This document shows, in pieces, positions 9,443 to 17,628 of a stretch of DNA of 52,569 nucleotides; positions within the stretch are counted from its first letter, which is position 1, and every line of letters starts with the position of its first letter. The stretch covers positions 1 to 52,569 of the forward strand of contig JARKNX010000044.1 in NCBI GenBank assembly GCA_029976025.1. Reading direction: 5' to 3'. The notes under the pieces were generated by a model. The model did no database searches. It had not been told where the DNA came from and saw only the letters and a program-made list of their open reading frames with translations. Source of the stretch: Aggregatilineales bacterium. GTDB lineage: Bacteria > Chloroflexota > Anaerolineae > Aggregatilineales > Ch27. Both the position numbers and the translations under genes were made by a program.

Positions 9443-10156
9443 GTGATTTCAGAACCCGATTCAGCCGCTCCCCTGTCCTTTGACGACGACACCCCAATCA
9501 TCCAGGAAATGGAGGAGGCCGCCCCCGAACAGGTCCTCCCCACACCGCCTCTGCCGCTCCCCCCGGTCCGGACCCGATCCTTCTGGCGGGACATGCTGGA
9601 TACCGTGATCATGGTGGTGGCTATCTACACGCTGGTCAACCTGGTCGCGCCGCGCTACATCGTCGAAGGGGCCAGCATGCAGCCCAACTTCCACACCGGA
9701 GAATGGATCATCGTCAACCGCCTGCCGTATCTGGTGAGCCAGCCCCAGCGCGGCGACGTGGTTATCCTGGATTTTGAGGACCCGCAGGAAGACCTGATTA
9801 AGCGTGTGATCGGGCTGCCGGGGGAGACGGTGGAAATTCACGGCGGGCTGGTCTACATAGACGGCGTGCCGCTCAATGAGCCGTATATCAAAGCCGCGCC
9901 CAACTATACCAAAGAGGCGATCACCCTGGGGCCTGATGAATACTACGTGCTGGGCGACAACCGCAACAACAGTCGCGATTCGCACGCCTTCGGGCCGGTG
10001 ACCCGCGATCACATCATCGGCAGGGCCTGGCTGATCTACTGGCCGCCGCCCAACTGGGGGGCCGTCCCGGCGCAGGGCTACAGCGAGCCTGCGCCCACCC
10101 CGACGCCGACGGCAACGCCGCTGCCCACCCCCACCTACGCCCCGCCCGCGCCGTAG
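9443..10156 (+). CDS. lepB: Signal peptidase I with Thr/Pro-rich tail
   Basis: Membrane serine protease that removes signal peptides from exported proteins. A ~45-residue acidic/Pro-rich cytoplasmic leader precedes one membrane helix (DTVIMVVAIYTLVNLV). The Ser-Lys dyad is visible: Ser78 in EGASMQPNF and Lys120 in LIKRVIGLPGE. Box E is GDNRNNSRDSHAFGPV. After the last conserved strand (RAWLIYWPP) the protein carries an unusual ~40-residue tail of TPTPTATPLPTPT type, like the linkers of secreted proteins in this genome. It starts with GTG behind GAGGCG. At 237 aa with both extensions it is longer than minimal single-helix enzymes. Confidence 0.93.
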   Translation: MISEPDSAAPLSFDDDTPIIQEMEEAAPEQVLPTPPLPLPPVRTRSFWRDMLDTVIMVVAIYTLVNLVAPRYIVEGASMQPNFHTGEWIIVNRLPYLVSQPQRGDVVILDFEDPQEDLIKRVIGLPGETVEIHGGLVYIDGVPLNEPYIKAAPNYTKEAITLGPDEYYVLGDNRNNSRDSHAFGPVTRDHIIGRAWLIYWPPPNWGAVPAQGYSEPAPTPTPTATPLPTPTYAPPAP

Positions 10157-10164
10157 AAGGGGCC

Positions 10165-10752
10165 TCAGGCGTCCTTTTCCACCGCGCAATACAGCGTGTA
10201 AGCGCGGCTGTCGGCCTCGACGGTCACGCGCGTCCCGGGCAGCCCCTGGAAGAACGCGGCCAGCGCCCCGGCGTCGAAGAAGCGGCTGCGCATCAACAGG
10301 GCGGTCTCGCCCAGCGCGATCAGCTTGACCGGCCAGCGGGTGATATCCGGCTCGATGATGACCAGCCGTCCGCCCGGCTGCAGGACCCGCCATAACTCAG
10401 CCGCCGCCAACCGGTGCTCATGAAAGTGGTGAAAGGCATCCGCGACCAGGATACGGGCGAACGCCCCTGACGGAAAGGGCAGCGCCTCCGTCACGCCCAG
10501 CGCGGGGCGCAGGCCGGGCCGGGCCGCGGCGCGGCGCAGCATCCCGGGGGACGCATCCACCACGACAATGCCATCGACCAGGCCGGTGAGCGCGCCCGAT
10601 ACGCGCCCGGTCCCGCCGCCCGCATCCAGCAGCCAGCCCGCCGCCGGCAGATTCAGCAAAGCGGCGATCTTCTTCGATGTTTCGTCCTGAACGGAGACAC
10701 GGTCGTACAGGGAGGCAATCGGGCTGAAGTGATCGAAAAGCGGGCGGGGCAT
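10165..10752 (-). CDS. Class I SAM-dependent methyltransferase (UbiE/type 11-like)
   Basis: A 195-residue methyltransferase. Motif I LLDAGGGTGR is at residues 41-50, an acidic residue ends the second strand (VVVDASPGML), TEALPFPSGAF is the motif that positions the adenine, and LWRVLQPGGRLVIIEPD is motif IV and post-motif. The family resembles UbiE/Methyltransf_11, whose members act on very different small molecules, so the substrate cannot be named. The ribosome binding site AGGAG lies 8 bases before the ATG. The gene follows tRNA-Gly on the same strand, separated by a terminator, and converges with lepB, leaving only 8 bases between the stops. Confidence 0.85.
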   Translation of the reverse strand: MPRPLFDHFSPIASLYDRVSVQDETSKKIAALLNLPAAGWLLDAGGGTGRVSGALTGLVDGIVVVDASPGMLRRAAARPGLRPALGVTEALPFPSGAFARILVADAFHHFHEHRLAAAELWRVLQPGGRLVIIEPDITRWPVKLIALGETALLMRSRFFDAGALAAFFQGLPGTRVTVEADSRAYTLYCAVEKDA

Positions 10753-10786
10753 GGGTTATGCTCCTGGCAGGCCGGACAGGGATAAC

Positions 10787-10815
10787 AAAAGAACCCCGCC
10801 TGAAAGACCGGGGTT
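10787..10815 (-). terminator. Terminator of tRNA-Gly
   Basis: Read leftward, AACCCCG (10815 to 10809) pairs with CGGGGTT (10798 to 10792) and is followed by CTTTT. It lies a few bases downstream of the tRNA 3' end and before the methyltransferase gene. Confidence 0.8.
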
Positions 10816-10819
10816 CCTG

Positions 10820-10891
10820 AGCGGGCAACGGGATTCGAACCCGTGGCCTTCTCCTTGGCAAGGAGACGTTCTACCGCTGAACTATGCCCGC
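10820..10891 (-). tRNA. tRNA-Gly(GCC)
   Basis: A 72-nt cloverleaf read leftward. The acceptor stem GCGGGCA pairs with TGCCCGC, with discriminator T. D arm, anticodon stem CTCCT/AGGAG around loop TGCCAAG (anticodon GCC), and T arm with GGTTCGAATCC are all intact. CCA is not encoded. A sigma70-type promoter precedes it and a terminator follows. Confidence 0.96.
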
Positions 10892-10911
10892 GTAGTGTCG
10901 AATGTGAGGAT

Positions 10912-10940
10912 AGTATAGCCCCACCGCCCTGATTGGTCAA
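10912..10940 (-). promoter_or_regulatory. tRNA-Gly promoter
   Basis: Read leftward: TTGACC (10940 to 10935), a 17-base spacer, TATACT (10917 to 10912). The start point would be about 15 bases before the tRNA. Confidence 0.8.
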
Positions 10941-11040
10941 GAGCGATTCGGCGGCGGGAGCGCATCCATACCGGGCCATCCGCCTCTATTCCTCACTTCA
11001 TCTGGTAGCGCGCTTGGCGCGACATCAGTACAATGACAGC

Positions 11041-11784
11041 ATGGCTACCAACACACCACTCACTGACGATGACATGCTGGCGCGTGGCCGGGCGAAGTAC
11101 CCCCCCGTGGCAAGTCTGCTGCGGGACATGTACGGGATTCCTGACTGGCGACCGAACCTGACTCCGATGAATGAGCTGATCAGCACCATCCTCAGCCAGA
11201 GCACGACGGATATCAACCGCGACCGGGCTTTCCGCGCGCTCCAGGCGCGCTACCCATCCTGGGAGGCCGTGCGCGACGCCCCGCTGGAAGATGTGATTGC
11301 CACCATCCGTCCGGCAGGGCTGGCTAACCAGAAGGCGCCGCGTATTCAGGAGGTGCTGTACCGCATCACGGCGGAGCGCGGCGCGCTGAACATTGATTTT
11401 CTGGCCGATATGCCCGTTCCGGAGGCCAAAGCCTGGCTGATGCGTCTGAACGGCATCGGCCCCAAGACGGCGGCGATCATCCTGCTCTTCGCCTTCGGGC
11501 TGCCGGCCTTCCCGGTGGATACACATGTCCATCGCGTCTCGCGCCGGATTGGTTTTATCGGCCCCAAAGTCAGCGCAGAAAAAGCGCACGATCTGATGGA
11601 ACAGATTGTGCCGCCGGAGGACTACGGCGTTTTTCACCTCAACATGATCGCGCATGGCCGGAGGATCTGCCACGCCCGGAACCCGGAATGCGATATCTGT
11701 CCGCTGGCGATATTCTGCGATTACTACCAGGGGTGGAGCGCCAATTCGCCGCCCGATAGTGCAGGAGCAGGTGAGGCTTCATGA
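11041..11784 (+). CDS. nth: Endonuclease III family DNA glycosylase/AP lyase
   Basis: Base-excision repair enzyme that removes oxidised pyrimidines and cleaves at the abasic site. At 247 aa it has the HhH motif LNGIGPKTA with catalytic Lys142, and VDTHVHR with catalytic Asp160. The 18-residue gap is the same as between Lys120 and Asp138 of E. coli Nth. The C-terminal iron-sulfur cluster loop C-x6-C-x2-C-x5-C (CHARNPECDICPLAIFC) is complete. The ATG at 11041 was chosen because upstream codons are not protein-like. A TACAAT -10-like box ends only 6 bases before this ATG, so the mRNA may be leaderless. It overlaps the following histidine kinase gene by 4 bases (ATGA), so the two are probably translationally coupled. 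Confidence 0.93.
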   Translation: MATNTPLTDDDMLARGRAKYPPVASLLRDMYGIPDWRPNLTPMNELISTILSQSTTDINRDRAFRALQARYPSWEAVRDAPLEDVIATIRPAGLANQKAPRIQEVLYRITAERGALNIDFLADMPVPEAKAWLMRLNGIGPKTAAIILLFAFGLPAFPVDTHVHRVSRRIGFIGPKVSAEKAHDLMEQIVPPEDYGVFHLNMIAHGRRICHARNPECDICPLAIFCDYYQGWSANSPPDSAGAGEAS

Positions 11785-13661
11785 CCCAGACGACTCCCCC
11801 CCAACAGGCGCGCCGCACCGGGCGCGAGCTGGACATGGCAATCGCCAGCGCCCGGCAGAATATCGCCCTCCTGGCCAGCCAGGCCCGGGCCAACCGCGTC
11901 GATACGGAATACCTGATCAGCAGGCTGGACGGCCTGGGCCGCCTGCTGGAAGACCTGGTCGCCGAGCGGGGCGGCGAAGGCAACGATCAGCAGCTCCGGG
12001 CGCTGTACGAAGTCTCCCGCCTGATCGGATCTTCGCTGGACCTGCAAACGGTGCTGGATCAGGTCATGGACGCAATCATCAAGCTGACAAAAGCCGAGCG
12101 CGGCTTCCTGATGCTGCTGGACGATGACGGCGTTCTGATTCCCCGCGTGGCCCGCAACTTTGACCAGGAAACCCTGAACCAGAGCGATTTTCAGGTCAGC
12201 CGCACCATCACCCGCCAGGTGGTGGATAGCGGGCAGGCCGTGCTGACCACCAACGCCCAGGAAGACCCGCGCTTCGCCGGGCAGGCCAGCGTAGTCGCCC
12301 ATGCCCTGCGCAGCATTATGGCCACGCCGCTGCGCCTGCGCGGGCGGGTGACCGGCGTGGTCTATGTGGATAACCGGGCGCACACCGGGTTGTTCAAGCC
12401 GGCCGATCTGGCCGCGCTGGATGCTTTCGCCGGGCAGGCGTCCGTCGCCATCGACAACGCCCGCCTGTTCGCCGAGACAGATCAGGCCCTTCAGGCCCGC
12501 GTGGAGGAGCTGAGCACGCTGCGGCGGATGGACCTGGAGCTGAACGAGGCAATCGGCGGCGGAGCCGTGATGCAGATCACCCTCAAGTGGGTGTCGCGGA
12601 TGGCCGACGCCACCGGCAGCGCCCTGGGCCTGATCGAGCTGGACGCCGATGAGCAGCCGGCCCTGCGCATTATGATGTGCGATAACTGCGCCGATCTGCC
12701 GAAGGGGATTGAGGAGGGGGCCACAATCGCGCTCGGCGAGCATTCCGCGCTGGGCCGGGTGCTGGCCGAATCGGAAGCGCAGAGCAGTTCTGATGGCGAT
12801 AATCACCACCTGCTCTTCGTGCCTATCACCCACGAAAATCGGCCCATCGGCGTGATTATCCTCGGCGCCGGGCACGACTTCAGCGAAGATCAGCGCGATC
12901 TGGTGACGCGCATGACGGCCCGCGCCGCCGTCGCCATCCAGAACACACGCCTGTTTGAAGCCGTCAAAGCCGCCGACCGGGCCAAGAGCGAATTTGTCAG
13001 CGTGGTGGCTCATGAGCTGAAAGTCCCCATGACCAGCATCAGCGGCTACGCCGACCTGCTCAAGGTCGCCGGCTCGATCTCCGAGCAGCAGGCCGAATTT
13101 ATTGAGAAGATCAAGAGCAACGTCACCCGCATGAAGATTCTGGTCAGCGATCTGAGCGACATCAGCCGCATCGAGAGCGGCAACCTGCGCATGGACCTGG
13201 CCCCGGTGGACCCGTATGCCGTGATCGCCCAGGCCCGCGACGGCGCCCATACCCAGATCGAGGAGCGCCACCACATCTACGTGGAGGAGGTCCCCGGCGA
13301 TCTGCCGCCGGTGCTGGCCGACGCGAACCGCCTGACGCAGGTGCTGCTCAACCTGCTGAGCAACGCCTACAAATACACCCCCGACGGCGGCACGATCACG
13401 CTCCTGGCCGGGCTGGCAGGGGGGCGGGTCAGCTTCTCCGTGCGCGATACCGGCATCGGCATGACGGAGGAAGACCTGGCCCGGCTGGGGACCAAATTCT
13501 GGCGGGCCGACAATGACCACGCCATCAGCCAGCCCGGCACGGGGCTGGGCTTCGCCATCACGCGCAACCTGATCGCCCTGATGCACGGCGAGCTGAATAT
13601 CGAAAGCGAGCCTGGCCAGGGCAGCACCTTCACCTTCACCATCCCCATCGCAGAGCGGTAG
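11781..13661 (+). CDS. Soluble GAF-domain sensor histidine kinase
   Basis: A 626-residue two-component kinase without membrane segments. A helical N terminus is followed by a first GAF domain (about residues 70-225, ending ASVAIDNARLF), a second, shorter GAF-like domain (about 255-390, ending AAVAIQNTRLF), the HisKA helix with phospho-acceptor His411 in VVAHELKVPMTSI, and an HATPase_c domain with N box NLLSNAYKYTP, G1 DTGIGM and G2 GTGLGFAI. It probably senses a cytoplasmic small molecule or redox state. The sequence CDNC in the second GAF could bind a metal or form a disulfide; this is speculative. No response regulator gene is adjacent. It overlaps nth by 4 bases and lies 10 bases before an LmbE-type deacetylase gene. 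Confidence 0.92.
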   Translation: MTQTTPPQQARRTGRELDMAIASARQNIALLASQARANRVDTEYLISRLDGLGRLLEDLVAERGGEGNDQQLRALYEVSRLIGSSLDLQTVLDQVMDAIIKLTKAERGFLMLLDDDGVLIPRVARNFDQETLNQSDFQVSRTITRQVVDSGQAVLTTNAQEDPRFAGQASVVAHALRSIMATPLRLRGRVTGVVYVDNRAHTGLFKPADLAALDAFAGQASVAIDNARLFAETDQALQARVEELSTLRRMDLELNEAIGGGAVMQITLKWVSRMADATGSALGLIELDADEQPALRIMMCDNCADLPKGIEEGATIALGEHSALGRVLAESEAQSSSDGDNHHLLFVPITHENRPIGVIILGAGHDFSEDQRDLVTRMTARAAVAIQNTRLFEAVKAADRAKSEFVSVVAHELKVPMTSISGYADLLKVAGSISEQQAEFIEKIKSNVTRMKILVSDLSDISRIESGNLRMDLAPVDPYAVIAQARDGAHTQIEERHHIYVEEVPGDLPPVLADANRLTQVLLNLLSNAYKYTPDGGTITLLAGLAGGRVSFSVRDTGIGMTEEDLARLGTKFWRADNDHAISQPGTGLGFAITRNLIALMHGELNIESEPGQGSTFTFTIPIAER

Positions 13662-13671
13662 TCAGCGCAAT

Positions 13672-14448
13672 ATGGCCGGCGCCTTTCATCTGTTTCTCGC
13701 CCCCCATCTGGACGACGCCGCCCTGAGCTGCGGGGGGATGATTCACGATCTGGTGAATAGGGGCGCTACGGTCGTTGTGTACACCATCATGGCCGGGCGC
13801 GCCCCGGCCCGCCCGCCTGACTCGCCCTTTCTGCGCGAACTGCACCACCGCTGGGGGATATTCACCGACCCGGTCAGTGAGCGCCGGCAGGAGGACTTCC
13901 GGGCGCTGCGCCACCTGGGGGCGCTGGCCCGCCACGGCACAATCCCCGACTGCATCTACCGCACAACCTACGCCCCCGGTGGAAAAGCAGTCGCCCTTTA
14001 CCCCGACGAAGCCTCCCTGTGGGGGCCGGTGCATCCCCTGGATACGGCGACGCTGCTGCTGGAAGCCACGCCGCTGCTGTACGATCGGACGGAGGTGCTG
14101 CACGTGCCGCTGGGGGTGGGCGGGCATGTCGATCACCGGCTGGTGCGGGACTGGGGCCGGCGGCTGGCCCGCGTCTACCGCGAGATGACCGTGCTATACT
14201 ATGAGGAGTACCCGTACAACCGGGACCCCGCCGCGGTCACCGCCGCCCTGGACGCCTTCAACCCGCCGCTTGCCGGTCCGGTCCTGACTCCGCTGAGCGA
14301 GGCGGCGCTGGCAGCCAAGATCGCGGCTATCGGCTGTTACGAAAGCCAGATCAGCTCTTTCTGGCCGGACGCCGCCGCCATGGTGCAGGGGGTGCGGGAG
14401 GACACGCGCCGCGCCGGGGGCGAGCGCGAATGGCAGCCAGCCGGGTAG
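13672..14448 (+). CDS. LmbE/PIG-L family N-acetylglucosaminyl deacetylase-like protein
   Basis: A zinc-dependent deacetylase-fold protein of 258 aa. The motif APHLDDAAL at residues 10-18 supplies the His and Asp ligands of the family (PHxDD), and GVGGHVDHRLV later supplies the third ligand (HxxH). Relatives deacetylate N-acetylglucosamine conjugates such as bacillithiol or mycothiol precursors and glycolipids; the substrate here cannot be read from sequence. It sits between two histidine kinase genes, 10 bases after the first and 27 bases before the second, which suggests a shared transcript. No strong ribosome binding site is visible before the ATG. Confidence 0.87.
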   Translation: MAGAFHLFLAPHLDDAALSCGGMIHDLVNRGATVVVYTIMAGRAPARPPDSPFLRELHHRWGIFTDPVSERRQEDFRALRHLGALARHGTIPDCIYRTTYAPGGKAVALYPDEASLWGPVHPLDTATLLLEATPLLYDRTEVLHVPLGVGGHVDHRLVRDWGRRLARVYREMTVLYYEEYPYNRDPAAVTAALDAFNPPLAGPVLTPLSEAALAAKIAAIGCYESQISSFWPDAAAMVQGVREDTRRAGGEREWQPAG

Positions 14449-14475
14449 AAACCCGGCATCAGGCAGGAGACACGT

Positions 14476-15369
14476 ATGAGCCAGGAATCTCTTCAACAGG
14501 CGCGCGCGCTGCTGGACGAGATGAAGGAGCAGGCCCGGAACGGGACCATGATCCCCTTCCGCGTGCCGGGCCAGATTGACGCCATCATCGCCCTGCTGGA
14601 ATCGGCGGCGGCCCCGGAAGCCGCACCTCCGGCCGCGCCCGCCAGCGACGTCGATCCGGCGACCCTCATCCAGAAGAGCCAGGAGGAGCTTTCTCAATTC
14701 ATCTCCGTGGCTGTGCATGAGATGCGCATCCCGCTGACCAGCATTCGCGGCTATTCGGACATGCTGGCCAAGGGCGTCCTGGGCGAGCTAAACCCGCAGC
14801 AGATGCAGTTCATGGATACCGTCCGCTCCAACGTGCTGCGCATGGACCGCCTGATCGCCGACTTCAACGACATCGCCAAGATCAGGGCCGGGCGGCTGCA
14901 CCTGGAGCCGAAGATGGATATGCCCAAGAATATCCTGCTGGGCGCGGAAAAGGCGACCCGGCCGCTGGCCGAAGAAAAGCAGATCGCGCTCACCTTCGTC
15001 GTGCCGGACGGCCTGCCGCTGCTCAATGTGGACAGCGGGCGCGTCACCCAGGCCCTGCGCAACCTGATCGAGAATGCGATCGCCTATTCGCCGGAGGGCA
15101 GCGCCGTCACCGTCACCGCCAGCGACGACGGCGGGCGTTTCCGTGTCGCGGTGGAAGATCATGGCGTCGGCATGACGGCCGAAGATCAGGCCCACCTGGG
15201 CGAGCCGTTCTGGCGCTCTGAGCACGAAGTAGTCCGCAGCGTCAAGGGGCACGGGCTGGGCTACGCCGTGGCGAAAGGGCTGATCGAGGCGCAGGGCGGC
15301 GGCATGTTCTATCAGACGGTCTTCGAGCAGGGCAGCACGTTTGGGTTCTGGCTCCCCGGCCTGAAGTAA
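14476..15369 (+). CDS. Small soluble sensor histidine kinase
   Basis: A 297-residue kinase with no membrane segment and no recognisable sensor domain. About 65 residues of helix and an Ala/Pro linker precede the HisKA segment with phospho-acceptor His81 in AVHEMRIPLTSIRGYSDML. The HATPase_c domain follows (N box NLIENAIAYSPEG, G1 DHGVGM, G2 GHGLGYAV). The N-terminal helix (QARALLDEMKEQARNG) may mediate dimerisation or partner binding. The catalytic half is similar in design to the kinase encoded at 11781-13661, so the pair may act in one network. AGGAG precedes the ATG. Confidence 0.9.
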   Translation: MSQESLQQARALLDEMKEQARNGTMIPFRVPGQIDAIIALLESAAAPEAAPPAAPASDVDPATLIQKSQEELSQFISVAVHEMRIPLTSIRGYSDMLAKGVLGELNPQQMQFMDTVRSNVLRMDRLIADFNDIAKIRAGRLHLEPKMDMPKNILLGAEKATRPLAEEKQIALTFVVPDGLPLLNVDSGRVTQALRNLIENAIAYSPEGSAVTVTASDDGGRFRVAVEDHGVGMTAEDQAHLGEPFWRSEHEVVRSVKGHGLGYAVAKGLIEAQGGGMFYQTVFEQGSTFGFWLPGLK

Positions 15370-15490
15370 TGCGGTACAATACACCGGCGGGGGCGGTATT
15401 CCGCCGCCGTGCTATCTCGTGATCTCCGGCAGTGGGGGTTCCTCCTGCCGTTTTCCTGTAATCCGCCGTTCCCAAAAAGAAAGAGTCCCC

Positions 15491-16717
15491 ATGACCGCGA
15501 CGACCTCTACGCGAACCAGGGTACAGAGCGGCCTGCTCACCCTGCTGATTGCCTATTACGGCTTCATCCTGCTCGGCCTGCCGGATGGCATGCTGGGCGT
15601 TGCCTGGCCGTCGATGCAGCAGACTTTCAATGTGACTAAAGAAGCCTTCGGCCTGCTCCTGCTGCCCGGCACAATCGGGTACATGCTGGTCAGCACGCTG
15701 ACCGGGCGGGCCGTCGGCCGCTATGGGATGGCCGTGTTCCTCGCGCTCGGCGTCGCCCTGCGGCTGGCCGGGCTGCTGGGGTTCGCCATGGTCCCGGTAT
15801 GGGGGCTGCTGCTCAGCGCCAATTTTGTCGCCGGCCTCGGCGCCGGCGGGATCGACAGCGGCTACAACACCTATGTCGCTTCCAACTACAGCGCCGGGCG
15901 GATGAACTGGCTGCATGCCTGCTTCGGGCTGGGCGCGACGCTCGGGCCGCTGCTGGTGAATGTGGTGCTGAACACCGGGCAGAGCTGGCAGGCGGCCTAC
16001 CTGATCGCCGCCGGCCTGCAATCGACGCTGCTCATCCTGGTCCTCGCCGTCTGGTCGCACTGGCGGATGCCGGCCATCCACGCGGCAGAGGCGGACCCCG
16101 CCGCGCCGCGCCGGACCAGCACCCCGGCCCGCAGCACGCTGCGCATCCCCGCTGTCTGGCTGGGCATCCTGACCTTCGCCCTGTACACCGGCACTGAACT
16201 CACCGTGGGCAACTGGTCGTACAGCATCTTCACCGAGGCGCGGGGCACCAGCGCGGACACCGCCGCCCTGTGGACCAGCATCTTCTGGGCCAGCCTGACG
16301 CTGGGGCGCATCATCGGCGGCGTGATTGTGGACCGGGTCGGGGCCGCCCGCATCCTGCGCTGGAGCATGATCGGGACGGTGATCGGGGCGGTCATGCTGT
16401 CCGTTCAGAGCGTCCAGGCGATCAGCTTCCTGGGCCTGGCCTTGCTCGGCCTCGCGCTGGCTGCCATCTTCCCCACCCTGATCGCGCTGACGCCGGGGCG
16501 GTTCGGGCTGGCGCACGGTCCCAACGCCATCGGCTTCCAGATCGCGGCGGCCGGGCTGGGCGTCGCGATTTTGCCGGGGCTGGCCGGGGTGCTGGCCGGG
16601 CGCGTCGGGCTGGAGGCCCTCGGGCCGTACATCGTCATCCTGGGGGTCCTGATGTGGGCGGTCTACGAGATCGGGATGCGCATGGCTCCGGCGGGGGCGG
16701 CGCTATCCGCTGAATAA
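15491..16717 (+). CDS. MFS transporter
   Basis: A 408-residue inner-membrane protein with about 12 hydrophobic helices in two halves, separated by a polar loop near residues 195-220 (HAAEADPAAPRRTSTPARS). GRAVGRYGM after helix 2 is the motif A-like loop of the major facilitator superfamily; GRIIGGVIVDRVGAARIL is its second-half counterpart. GIDSGYNTYVA in helix 4 recalls the sugar/fucose-permease branch, but this is too weak to name a substrate. The ATG at 15491 follows AAAGAG; codons upstream are not protein-like. A possible TACAAT -10 lies at 15375-15380. It follows the kinase/deacetylase run on the same strand by 121 bases and may be transcribed separately. Confidence 0.87.
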   Translation: MTATTSTRTRVQSGLLTLLIAYYGFILLGLPDGMLGVAWPSMQQTFNVTKEAFGLLLLPGTIGYMLVSTLTGRAVGRYGMAVFLALGVALRLAGLLGFAMVPVWGLLLSANFVAGLGAGGIDSGYNTYVASNYSAGRMNWLHACFGLGATLGPLLVNVVLNTGQSWQAAYLIAAGLQSTLLILVLAVWSHWRMPAIHAAEADPAAPRRTSTPARSTLRIPAVWLGILTFALYTGTELTVGNWSYSIFTEARGTSADTAALWTSIFWASLTLGRIIGGVIVDRVGAARILRWSMIGTVIGAVMLSVQSVQAISFLGLALLGLALAAIFPTLIALTPGRFGLAHGPNAIGFQIAAAGLGVAILPGLAGVLAGRVGLEALGPYIVILGVLMWAVYEIGMRMAPAGAALSAE

Positions 16718-16862
16718 CGGGGGCACCAGAGCCGTCAATCGAACGCCAGCCTCCTCTCGCAGAGAGACCGCGGGATGAGGTCCGCGCCTTTCCCTGCTAT
16801 ACTTCACAGGCAGGTTGCGGCGGGGGCGCGCGCCCCTGCCCTGTTCAGAAAGGCAGGCGTCG

Positions 16863-17627
16863 GTGATAACTCTCCCTTCAATTGCCGTCCAGTTGTATTC
16901 TGTGCGCGAGTTGCTAAAAGACGACCTCCCCGGGGTCGTGTCCCGGATCGCGGCGATGGGCTATGCCGGGGTGGAGCCGTTCGGGCTGGATGCGGAGAGC
17001 GCCCGCGCCCAGGCCGCCGTATTCGCCGATCTGGGCCTTCAGGTCCCCAGTATGCACGGCGAGCTGCCGCTGGGCGATCAGCAGGAGGCGGTCCTCGATA
17101 TCATGGACACGGTGGGGACCCGGCGCGTCTTTGTCAGCCGCGGGCCGGACTCCTTCCAGACGCCGGAGGGCATCCGCCAGGTGTGCGCCGATCTCAACGC
17201 GGCCAGCGCCATCGCCGCCCGGCGCGGCTGTACGGTGGGCTACCACAACCACTGGTGGGAATTTGAAACGGTAAGCGGGACGGGGCGCACCGGCTTCGAC
17301 CTGATGCTGGACCTGCTCGACCCGGCAGTGCTCCTGCAGATCGACACCTACTGGGTCAGGACGGCCGGACACGATCCGGCGGCCGTCGTCCGCCAGGTCA
17401 ACCGGCGGGCGCCCGCCCTGCATATCAAGGACGGCCCGGCCGTGCTCGACCAGCCGATGCTGGCTGTGGGCGACGGCGTGCTGGACTTCCCGGCGGTGAT
17501 CGCCGCGGCGGAAGGGCGCGCCGAATGGCTGATCGTGGAGCTGGATCACTGCGCGACCGACATTCTGGAGGCCGTGCGCCGCAGCTATGACTATCTCTCC
17601 GGGAAAGGGCTGGGGCGTGGTCGCTAA
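16863..17627 (+). CDS. Sugar phosphate isomerase/epimerase-like TIM-barrel protein
   Basis: A 254-residue AP-endonuclease-2 family barrel, related to IolE, hydroxypyruvate isomerase and ketose epimerases. The start is GTG at 16863 behind AGGCAGG. Probable metal ligands lie at the ends of strands: GYHNHWWEFE, LQIDTYWV, ALHIKDG and IVELDHC. The next gene, one base downstream, encodes a Gfo/Idh/MocA dehydrogenase. This pairing is typical of catabolic modules that oxidise a sugar or inositol and isomerise the keto product. A TATACT -10-like box at 16798-16803 and a GC-rich hairpin precede the gene. The exact substrate is unknown. Confidence 0.85.
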   Translation: MITLPSIAVQLYSVRELLKDDLPGVVSRIAAMGYAGVEPFGLDAESARAQAAVFADLGLQVPSMHGELPLGDQQEAVLDIMDTVGTRRVFVSRGPDSFQTPEGIRQVCADLNAASAIAARRGCTVGYHNHWWEFETVSGTGRTGFDLMLDLLDPAVLLQIDTYWVRTAGHDPAAVVRQVNRRAPALHIKDGPAVLDQPMLAVGDGVLDFPAVIAAAEGRAEWLIVELDHCATDILEAVRRSYDYLSGKGLGRGR

Positions 17628-17628
17628 A

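Noticed and set aside
11724..13586. Leftward open frame opposite the GAF histidine kinase
   Set aside because: Composition typical of antisense GC-rich frames, and it crosses the nth/kinase junction.
16211..16717. Assigning a sugar substrate to the MFS transporter at 15491-16717
   Set aside because: Only general MFS motifs are visible; the fucose-permease-like hint in helix 4 is too weak.
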